8,744 nt of DNA from the NCBI GenBank assembly GCA_033764445.1, contig JANRIZ010000166.1:1-8744 (forward strand), given 5' to 3'. The DNA comes from JANRIZ01 sp033764445. GTDB taxonomy: Bacteria; Verrucomicrobiota; Verrucomicrobiia; JAWXBN01. Each line of letters opens with the position of its first letter. The stretch's first letter is position 1. The notes beneath the pieces are model-generated. The model was given only the letters and a program-made list of their open reading frames with translations, was not told the origin of the DNA and ran no database searches. Of this stretch, positions 1-5,070 are shown one piece after another. The translations under genes and the position numbers were made by a program.

Positions 1-166
1 GAAACATGAACATTTCCGGAAAACGCTCGGCATTTCGTCTGACGGCCTGGTTGAGAGCCTTGGTGGTGACGGAATAAAGTGCTGCAAGATCGGAATCAAG
101 GATGACCCGCTGGCCGCGGAGAGAATGGATCAGCAAGTCAAGGGGAGAAGGGGATGGAGAGTGCAT
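1..166 (-). CDS. ORF6N-domain DNA-binding protein, N-terminal part (runs off the left edge)
   Basis: Not covered by a long ORF because the window cuts it: 55 codons are visible from an ATG at 166 down to base 2, with no stop. The translation reads MHSPSPSPLDLLIHSLRGQR, then VILDSDLAALYSVTTKALNQ, then AVRRNAERFPEMFMF. The pattern 'RGQRVILDSDLAALY.V.TKALNQAVRRN..RFP..FMF' is the signature of the ORF6N domain. This domain is found in phage antirepressor-like proteins and in many chromosomal genes of unknown role, and is thought to bind DNA. The Ser/Pro-rich first eight residues precede the domain. An ATG at 177 is out of frame, so 166 is the best start; no clear Shine-Dalgarno is visible. The gene follows hemN on the same strand after 70 bp but has no obvious link to heme synthesis. 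Family assignment is strong; function and full length are unknown. Confidence 0.82.
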   Translation of the reverse strand, partial: MHSPSPSPLDLLIHSLRGQRVILDSDLAALYSVTTKALNQAVRRNAERFPEMFMF

Positions 167-196
167 GGCTGATCCATAGGACGCTGCGAAATCCTG

Positions 197-215
197 AAAG
201 GTTACAACCTTTTTT
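197..215. promoter_or_regulatory. Inverted repeat between hemN and the ORF6N gene (operator or weak terminator)
   Basis: AAAGGT (197-202) pairs with ACCTTT (207-212) around a 4-base loop; on the plus strand the T run continues to 215. On the minus strand the palindrome fills the spacer after a TTGAAA hexamer (218-213), and a poor -10 candidate (AGGATT, 195-190) follows it. It could be an operator over the ORF6N promoter, or a weak hairpin ending hemN transcription. The stem is short and A/T-rich, and on the minus strand there is no long T tract after it, so a strong intrinsic terminator in that direction is unlikely. The 70-bp gap (167-236) contains nothing else recognisable. Confidence 0.35.
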
Positions 216-236
216 CAAAATGAACGGTTCCCCGGT

Positions 237-1625
237 TTACACCGTCCGTGAAAACCGGCTGAAGGCCCCCGGCCTGAGGTAGGCGTCGAAGGCCATGACG
301 ATGTTGCGTGCCAGCAGGCGGCCCAGCGGGGTGATGCGGAGTTCGCGGTCGTCCCACGCGACCAAACCATCGGCCCGCATCTCCCGGAGACGTTCGAGCG
401 CCTCCGCAAAATGTTCCGTGAACCGGAGGCCGGACGCTTTTTCGATGGCCGCAAAGTCCAGGGAGAAGTGGCAGAGCAGGTGCATGATCACCCCGCGGCG
501 CAGCAGGTCCTCGTCGGAAAGGATGAGGCCCCGGTGTGTGGCCAGACCGTTTTGACCGATCGCCTCACCGTAGGAATGAATGTCCTTGAGATTCTGCGAG
601 TAGGTCCTTCCGATCTGGCTGATGGCCGAAACGCCGAAGGCGTAGAGATCGCAGCCCGCATGGGTGGTGTATCCCTGAAAATTCCGGTAAAGCCTGCCCT
701 CGTCCTGGGCCCGGGCCATGGAGTCGTCCGGACGCGCAAAATGGTCCATGCCGATGAAGCGGTAGCCCGCGTCCGTGAAGGTTGTGATGGCGCGGCGCAA
801 AATGCGGAGTTTTTCCGGGGGCGTGGGCAGGGTGTCGGGTCTGATGGCCTTCTGGTGTCTGATCATTTCCGGCAGGTACGCAAAATTGAACAGGGCGATG
901 CGGTCGGGGTTGAGGCTGAGAATCTGGTCGAGGGTGCGTGCAAAACCCGGTTCGGACTGGTGCGGCAGGCCGTAGATCAGGTCCACCGAGATGCTTTTGA
1001 ATCCTCGGGCGCGGCCTTCCTCGACGACACGGCGGGTCATGTCAAAGGACTGGAGGCGGTTGACGGCCTCCTGGACCTGCGGGTCAAAATCCTGCACGCC
1101 CATCGACAGGCGGTTGAAGCCCGCGTCGGCCAGGGCGTCCATGTGGGCGGTGGAGGTTTCGCGGGGATCGACCTCGAGTCCGATCTCGGCCCCGGGGGCG
1201 AATTCAAAACGGCGGCGGATTTCCGCCGCCAGGAAGGACAGTTGTTCCGGTGAAAAAAAAGTCGGGGTGCCGCCGCCCCAGTGGAGTTGGACCACCCTGC
1301 GTCCGGGGGCCAGTTGCGGGGCGAGGGCGTCCATTTCACGGAGAAGCAGGTCCGTGTAGGGCGCCGGACGCTGGCGGTCGCGGGTCCAGGTGACGTTGCA
1401 GCCGCAGAAAAGACAGACCGATTCGCAGAAGGGCAGATGGAAGTAGAGCGAGAGCGGGGGAGGGCCAGTCAGGGCGTTGGTGCGCGCGATTTCCGCCCGG
1501 AGATTTTCACGGGTGAACCCCTCGTGGAACTGCGGGGCCGTCGGATAACTCGTGTAACGCGGGCCCGCCTGATCGTATTTGGCGATCAGGTCCGGGTCGA
1601 CAATGGGAATGACAGCGGCGGACAT
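237..1625 (-). CDS. hemN: Oxygen-independent coproporphyrinogen III oxidase (radical SAM)
   Basis: Converts coproporphyrinogen III to protoporphyrinogen IX by oxidative decarboxylation of two propionate groups, using S-adenosylmethionine and a [4Fe-4S] cluster; acts in the cytoplasm. At 462 aa it is the usual length for true HemN. The start 'KYDQAGPRYTSYPTA' (residues 17-31) is typical of HemN. The radical-SAM motif lies at residues 67-76, with Cys67, Cys71 and Cys74 for the cluster and Cys76 as the fourth cysteine conserved in HemN. It is followed by GGGTP (117-121), 'EVDPRETS', 'NRLSMGVQDFD' and the C-terminal 'GVSAIS' region. These features separate it from HemW, which lacks Cys76 and is shorter. 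The ATG at 1625 lies 8 bp after the hemE stop, with C-rich sequence and no Shine-Dalgarno before it, so translation may depend on coupling to hemE. Nothing looks truncated. Confidence 0.96.
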   Translation of the reverse strand: MSAAVIPIVDPDLIAKYDQAGPRYTSYPTAPQFHEGFTRENLRAEIARTNALTGPPPLSLYFHLPFCESVCLFCGCNVTWTRDRQRPAPYTDLLLREMDALAPQLAPGRRVVQLHWGGGTPTFFSPEQLSFLAAEIRRRFEFAPGAEIGLEVDPRETSTAHMDALADAGFNRLSMGVQDFDPQVQEAVNRLQSFDMTRRVVEEGRARGFKSISVDLIYGLPHQSEPGFARTLDQILSLNPDRIALFNFAYLPEMIRHQKAIRPDTLPTPPEKLRILRRAITTFTDAGYRFIGMDHFARPDDSMARAQDEGRLYRNFQGYTTHAGCDLYAFGVSAISQIGRTYSQNLKDIHSYGEAIGQNGLATHRGLILSDEDLLRRGVIMHLLCHFSLDFAAIEKASGLRFTEHFAEALERLREMRADGLVAWDDRELRITPLGRLLARNIVMAFDAYLRPGAFSRFSRTV

Positions 1626-1633
1626 GGGGTGGG

Positions 1634-2674
1634 TCAGACGGGGCGAGGGTTGCGCACAGTGTCGATGAAAGCCCGGGCGTGTTCAACGGGAATATCCGGG
1701 AGGATGCCGTGACCCAGGTTGGCGATGTGGCCGGGTGCCGGGTGGGCGGAGAGCATGGCCCGGGTGATGTGGGCAATCTGCGCCGGGGGGGCGTAGAGGG
1801 CCGTCGGATCGAGGTTGCCCTGCAGGGCGACCCCCGGGCCGATGATCCGTCGCACCTCGTTGAGGGGCAGGCGCCAATCCACCGACAGGACCGTGGCACC
1901 GCTGGCCTTCATGCTCCCAAGGTGTTGGGGCGAGCCGTTGACATAAAGGATAACCGGGGCATGGTCGCGGAGGCGGGACACAATTTTTTGGAGGCCCGGC
2001 AGGATCCGCCGCGCGTACTCCTCGCTACCGAGAATCCCGCCCCAGGATTCAAAAATCTGGACCGCCGCCGCGCCCGCCGCAATTTGCGCCAGGAGATGTT
2101 CGGTGACCGCGTCCGCCAGCAGGTCCAGCAACCGGGAGAAAATCCCCGGACGGGCGTGCATGAACTGGCGGGTCCGATGAAAGTCTCGCGAGGTTTTCCC
2201 CTCGATGGCATAGGCCGCCAGCGTGAAGGGCGCCCCCGCAAAACCGATGACCGGGATGCCGCGCGGGGACAGGGCGGCGGAGACCTGGCGGATGGATTGG
2301 TACACGTAGGGGAGGGATTCGGGGATCCCGGAGGTTTTCAGAGAGGTGAGGTCTTCCTCATGTTGGACCGGGTTTGTGATGCGCGGGCCGGTTTTTTCCT
2401 CGAAGAGGACCGTTTGACCGATGGCCTCGAGCACGACGAGGATGTCCGAGAAAATGACCGCGGCATCCACACCGAGAAGGTCCACCGGCTGGAGGGTGAC
2501 CTCCATGGCCAGGTCCGGTGTGCGGCAGAGGGTCAGAAAATCCGCGCGCGCGCGCACGGCGCGGTATTCGGGGAGGTAACGACCCGCCTGGCGCATCATC
2601 CATACCGGCGGACGCGGGACGGGTTCGGACCGGCAGGCTTTCAGAAAAAGGCAGTCAGTGGGGGGGGAGGGCAT
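1634..2674 (-). CDS. hemE: Uroporphyrinogen III decarboxylase
   Basis: Removes the four acetate carboxyl groups of uroporphyrinogen III to give coproporphyrinogen III, the substrate of the HemN encoded next to it; cofactor-free and cytoplasmic. The 346 aa match the family length. The substrate-binding N-terminal motif 'MMRQAGRYLPEYR' covers residues 26-38. Family active-site residues are visible: Arg28 in that motif, Asp77 in 'FSDILVV', Tyr155 in 'GAPFTLAAYAIEG' and His322 in 'NLGHGILPDIP'. The second signature 'FESWGGILG' is also present. The ATG at 2674 is the only sensible start. It lies 9 nt after a -10-like hexamer inside a 63-bp repeat, so the transcript may have almost no leader. Codons 2-5 contain a run of eight C (2667-2660) in the coding strand. 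The gene before it in transcription order is the frameshifted membrane protein, whose stop is 51 bp upstream. Confidence 0.97.
   Translation of the reverse strand: MPSPPTDCLFLKACRSEPVPRPPVWMMRQAGRYLPEYRAVRARADFLTLCRTPDLAMEVTLQPVDLLGVDAAVIFSDILVVLEAIGQTVLFEEKTGPRITNPVQHEEDLTSLKTSGIPESLPYVYQSIRQVSAALSPRGIPVIGFAGAPFTLAAYAIEGKTSRDFHRTRQFMHARPGIFSRLLDLLADAVTEHLLAQIAAGAAAVQIFESWGGILGSEEYARRILPGLQKIVSRLRDHAPVILYVNGSPQHLGSMKASGATVLSVDWRLPLNEVRRIIGPGVALQGNLDPTALYAPPAQIAHITRAMLSAHPAPGHIANLGHGILPDIPVEHARAFIDTVRNPRPV
2660..2667. repeat. G8/C8 homopolymer inside the first codons of hemE
   Basis: Eight consecutive G on the plus strand, read as C8 in hemE codons 3-5. A one-base slip here would put hemE out of frame almost at once. 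The current length keeps hemE intact. A second G8 run at 2741-2748 overlaps the final codons of the membrane-protein gene. Whether either tract varies in length cannot be seen from one sequence. Confidence 0.6.
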
Positions 2675-2680
2675 GCGGTC

Positions 2681-2743
2681 CCATAGATAGCAGGAGCCGG
2701 GGACGGCGGCAAGGGGGCGGGGGGACTATTTGGCCGGGGCGGG
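2681..2743. repeat. 63-bp perfect direct repeat, copy 1 (upstream of hemE)
   Basis: Identical base for base to 5008-5070, offset 2,327 bp. The bases just outside differ at both ends (2680 C versus 5007 T; 2744 G versus 5071 C). On the coding strand it holds five codons (Pro-Ala-Pro-Ala-Lys), the TAG stop at 2728-2726, a C-rich stretch and a promoter-like element that ends 7 nt before the hemE ATG. It is too long for a usual transposase target duplication and contains no inverted-repeat ends. Confidence 0.97.
2684..2712 (-). promoter_or_regulatory. Candidate sigma70-like promoter for hemE, near-leaderless
   Basis: On the minus strand TTGCCG (2712-2707) resembles a -35 box (4 of 6). It is followed by a 17-nt spacer and TATCTA (2689-2684), preceded by TGC as in an extended -10. 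The hemE ATG starts 9 nt after the -10, so a start site 6-8 nt downstream would give a leader of only a few bases. The match is modest and could be chance, but an identical element occurs in repeat copy 2. Confidence 0.4.
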
Positions 2744-4171
2744 GGGGGTTGGAAAAAATACCAGGGGAGCATCCCTGACGGTGATATTCGAAAGAAACAG
2801 TGGTACATCCGTTTTTGTCGTGGGCCCTTGGTACTCCAGGACGTTGATTCCGGGGGAGAGCTTGAGCAGCAACTCCGATTCCCGGGGTTCCGGAGTGGAA
2901 GCGAGAGAAAGGGAAGAACCCTTGGTGAATGAGAAAAAATACATGCCGGCGGCGGGTGAATCCTGAAACCAGCGCAATGAAACGATTCGATCCGTAGAAA
3001 GCGGATTCAAGAGGATGAGGTGGGCCGGTTTTTCCAGTTGGTAACGTTTGAGATTCTTGATGTCAGAAATTTTAAAACCGTTCCGAACACTCATGATAAC
3101 GGGTTGAAGCTGTTTGAGTTTTAATTCATCCAGATTTCCACCGGGAATCGACGACAAAAGACGGGCCTTGGCTGTGGAGAGGTTGAAATAGACCCTTCGG
3201 CCATCGGGGCTTTCCAAGGGTTTTTGATTGAGAATCTGTGAGTAGGCAGAAATCAGCGAGCGGGCCTGGTCCGGATACGCCCTGCGGTCAATGGAAAGGA
3301 TGTCAAAACCTGCGACAATGATCCTGGGAAGAAGCAGGAGCGGAGGTTCCGCGGAGACGGATTGATTCCAGTCCCCATGTCGGCCTTTCATGGCTCCGAA
3401 ACTCCATTTCAGGCCAAGGGAATGCAGATAGAGGAGTCCCTGTTCGTATGCATCGATCGTGCCGATTTCAGGGCTTTCTGGAAATTCCAAAGTGGGCAGC
3501 TGGAAAACAGAGGATCGGGGATTGCCGGATGATTCGATGAGTTTCACCTCAGACTGATGGGTTTGCATTTGATTCAGTATTTTTGACTGGTCGGCATAGG
3601 GTGTGGCGGGAGACTGATCCCATAACCCCACAAAGACAATCAAAACACAGGCCAAAATGCCGGTCCATCTTCGGTGGGGAGACTGCGTCCAAAGAGGCAG
3701 GCATCGCTGAAACAGGCGGCCCCATGCAAGCAACGCCATAAAATTGATGAAAATACTGATCCGATTGGTGCTTCGGAACTCCGGCATGACGAAATACGCG
3801 AAAAGAATTCCAAAGCCTGAGACCGTGAACATGAGGACGCAGGCCAGGCATAATCTGGAAAGGGCATGAAGGAGAGGGTCGGCATCCAATCTTGCAAGGA
3901 ACAGAGAACCCATCAGGATTCCAAAACCGAATACTCCGAAGAAACCCAAGTAGGTGTAGGAGTTCTCGTAGATCGTATTGAGTATCGTTTTGTGGTAAAA
4001 ACGCTCGCCCAGCCTGGCGAGAGGTTTGCAGCGATGGGTTTGAGGGGGAACCAACAGAGAGCATATCTTCAGTGCCAAGAGATCCGTCTGGACAATTTTT
4101 CTCTTGGCCGCCCTCTCATTGGGCCCGTGTTCCATTCTGTAAAGATAAGTCGGAAGATAGTTGACACACAC
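2726..4171 (-). CDS. 3' reading frame of the broken membrane protein (C-terminal part)
   Basis: An open frame of 481 codons begins at a GTG (4171) that lies inside the GT repeat and has no Shine-Dalgarno, so independent translation is doubtful. Residues 4-20 ('NYLPTYLYRMEHGPNER') continue the upstream frame. Membrane helices are predicted by eye at about 73-93, 107-128, 138-155 and 169-184; 'EFRSTNRISIFINFMAL' (131-147) is a recognisable stretch for this type of protein. Residues 185-481 are hydrophilic to mixed and probably form a domain outside the membrane, with beta-rich character near the end. The last five residues, PAPAK, come from the 63-bp repeat and are identical to the end of the transglutaminase-like protein. 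The true C-terminus of this gene may therefore have been replaced during insertion. Confidence 0.6.
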   Translation of the reverse strand: MCVNYLPTYLYRMEHGPNERAAKRKIVQTDLLALKICSLLVPPQTHRCKPLARLGERFYHKTILNTIYENSYTYLGFFGVFGFGILMGSLFLARLDADPLLHALSRLCLACVLMFTVSGFGILFAYFVMPEFRSTNRISIFINFMALLAWGRLFQRCLPLWTQSPHRRWTGILACVLIVFVGLWDQSPATPYADQSKILNQMQTHQSEVKLIESSGNPRSSVFQLPTLEFPESPEIGTIDAYEQGLLYLHSLGLKWSFGAMKGRHGDWNQSVSAEPPLLLLPRIIVAGFDILSIDRRAYPDQARSLISAYSQILNQKPLESPDGRRVYFNLSTAKARLLSSIPGGNLDELKLKQLQPVIMSVRNGFKISDIKNLKRYQLEKPAHLILLNPLSTDRIVSLRWFQDSPAAGMYFFSFTKGSSLSLASTPEPRESELLLKLSPGINVLEYQGPTTKTDVPLFLSNITVRDAPLVFFPTPPAPAK

Positions 4172-4916
4172 ACGCCATAATCAAAAGGACCAGGAAGACC
4201 CCCTGGAGGGCTGGTCGGAAGGATTTGTTTTCAAACGACGAGACAAACGCGGCAACGCACAGGATGAAACAGGAGAAGAATGCATAGTAGATGCCAGACA
4301 TGCCCGCAACCAGACAAATCAGAAAATGATTCATTTTGAGGGAATTGGTCCAATGGGAGGCGACTCCTCGGGGAGAGTTCCAGATTTCCACTGCCAGGAG
4401 GATGGCCAAGGGCACGGCATAGTAGGCAGAAAGAAACAAATGACTGACTGATCTGAAAAAATGATAGGGTGCGAATGAGAAAAGGAGAGCAATTATGATC
4501 GAGAGGGGCGGTGCAAAACCCAATCTGAGGCACGCATATAGGGCGCTCCAGGCGATCAGAAAAAAAGTCATGAAATAGAACAGATTGAGAATCAGGAAAG
4601 GATCTGTGGTGAAAAGGGTCAAACTGCGGATCAGAAGAATATTGAGCAGATTGGAGTCGGGATAATCGTAAAAATGAAGTCCGAAGGGAAAGCCGAGATG
4701 ACTGTTCACATCGCCTGTGCCTTCCTCAATGACGGTTTTGATGATGATCAGGACTGGAATGGAGTCACCCGAGTAATCAATCGGGACACGAAAATTGAAT
4801 GTTGAAAACTGAAAAATCCAAAGGAGCCCCACAAAAGTCAGAATGGTGACAATAAAAAAAGGATTGTGGATAAAATCCAGGAATCGGGATTTGAAAGTGT
4901 GCCTGGGTGGGATCAT
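4116..4916 (-). CDS. 5' reading frame of the broken membrane protein (N-terminal part)
   Basis: An open frame of 266 codons from ATG 4916. Hydrophobic helices lie at about residues 19-38, 105-131, 136-152, 158-178, 198-226 and 236-250. The loop after helix 1 contains 'VPIDYSGDSIPV' and later 'LGFPFGLHFYDYPDSN', followed by 'FSFAPYHFFRSVSHLFLSAYY'-type sequence around residues 147-167. This pattern is seen in large uncharacterised bacterial membrane proteins related to GT-C glycosyltransferases. The last 16 or so codons (from Cys251) overlap the 3' frame and look like read-through out of frame. No clear Shine-Dalgarno precedes the ATG. A 91-bp leader separates the start from repeat copy 2. Function unknown. 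Confidence 0.62.
   Translation of the reverse strand: MIPPRHTFKSRFLDFIHNPFFIVTILTFVGLLWIFQFSTFNFRVPIDYSGDSIPVLIIIKTVIEEGTGDVNSHLGFPFGLHFYDYPDSNLLNILLIRSLTLFTTDPFLILNLFYFMTFFLIAWSALYACLRLGFAPPLSIIIALLFSFAPYHFFRSVSHLFLSAYYAVPLAILLAVEIWNSPRGVASHWTNSLKMNHFLICLVAGMSGIYYAFFSCFILCVAAFVSSFENKSFRPALQGVFLVLLIMACVCQLSSDLSLQNGTRAQ
4164..4173. repeat. (AC)5 / (GT)5 dinucleotide tract at the frameshift
   Basis: Five AC units on the plus strand, read as GTGTGTGTGT in the coding strand right after ATG GCG (4178-4173). The frame before the tract and the frame after it differ by one base (a -1 shift, equal to +2). Six or three units would join them; four or five would not. Short dinucleotide tracts change length by slipped-strand mispairing, and this is the only such tract seen in the gene. 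Confidence 0.85.
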
Positions 4917-4977
4917 ATCGGATGTTCGAGCCGTCTTACGGATTCAAACCGAAATTTGCAATGGGGAGGGGAAGGCG

Positions 4978-5001
4978 TTACGGGCGGAGTGGATATGACA
5001 T
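4978..5001 (-). other. Seven-codon mini-ORF in the leader of the membrane-protein gene
   Basis: ATG at 5001 to TAA at 4980-4978, encoding MSYPLRP. The ATG lies 7 bp beyond repeat copy 2, exactly where hemE's ATG lies beyond copy 1. It may be a chance ORF, a leader peptide, or the eroded remnant of a duplicated hemE start. The rest of 4917-5007 shows no clear promoter, terminator or ribosome-binding site. Confidence 0.22.
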
Positions 5002-5007
5002 ACGCTT

Positions 5008-5070
5008 CCATAGATAGCAGGAGCCGGGGACGGCGGCAAGGGGGCGGGGGGACTATTTGGCCGGGGCGGG
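5008..5070. repeat. 63-bp perfect direct repeat, copy 2 (end of the transglutaminase-like gene)
   Basis: Identical to 2681-2743. On the coding strand it begins at a codon boundary of the transglutaminase-like gene (Pro-Ala-Pro-Ala-Lys-stop, TAG at 5055-5053) and continues 45 bp past the stop. As this is the natural end of a G+C-rich gene, copy 2 is probably the original and copy 1 has kept the original hemE leader, so insertion of the intervening gene duplicated the junction (inference). Confidence 0.97.
5011..5039 (-). promoter_or_regulatory. Copy of the candidate hemE promoter inside repeat copy 2
   Basis: TTGCCG (5039-5034), a 17-nt spacer and TGC-TATCTA (-10 at 5016-5011), identical to 2712-2684 because it lies in the repeat. 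If active it would drive the membrane-protein gene with a leader of about 90 nt that includes the mini-ORF at 5001-4978. Confidence 0.33.

Larger units (their letters stand above)
2726..4916 (-). pseudogene. Frameshifted large polytopic membrane protein, GT-C glycosyltransferase-like
   Basis: Two overlapping reading frames (4916-4116 and 4171-2726) look like one gene. The first ends its last membrane helix at 'FLVLLIMAC' and then runs into unrelated residues. The second opens at 'VNYLPTYLYRMEHGPN', which is how proteins of this type continue after that helix. The switch falls in a GT dinucleotide run (4173-4164). One more GT unit would give about 730 codons, two fewer about 728. The joined protein would have roughly ten membrane segments followed by a ~290-residue soluble C-terminal domain, similar to uncharacterised 'sugar translocase'/GT-C-like proteins. 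Acidic residues Asp48 and Asp51 in the first external loop sit where GT-C enzymes often keep a catalytic acid (inference). The gene is A+T-richer than its neighbours (spot counts: 23 G+C of 60 at 4801-4860, 28 of 60 at 3901-3960, against 43 of 60 at 1141-1200 in hemN) and lies between 63-bp repeats, suggesting transfer. It may be a pseudogene, a switchable gene, or a sequencing error. Confidence 0.72.

Noticed and set aside
1679..2686. 335-codon plus-strand frame opposite hemE, and similar long plus-strand frames at 411-1253 and 1281-1712
   Set aside because: They lie wholly opposite clear hemE and hemN coding sequence, have no recognisable domain, and are rich in Gly/Arg/Val as expected of antisense frames in G+C-rich genes.
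2681..5070. Insertion sequence or integron cassette explanation for the repeats
   Set aside because: No transposase or integrase, no terminal inverted repeats, and no attC-like structure; the repeats consist of gene-end and promoter sequence.
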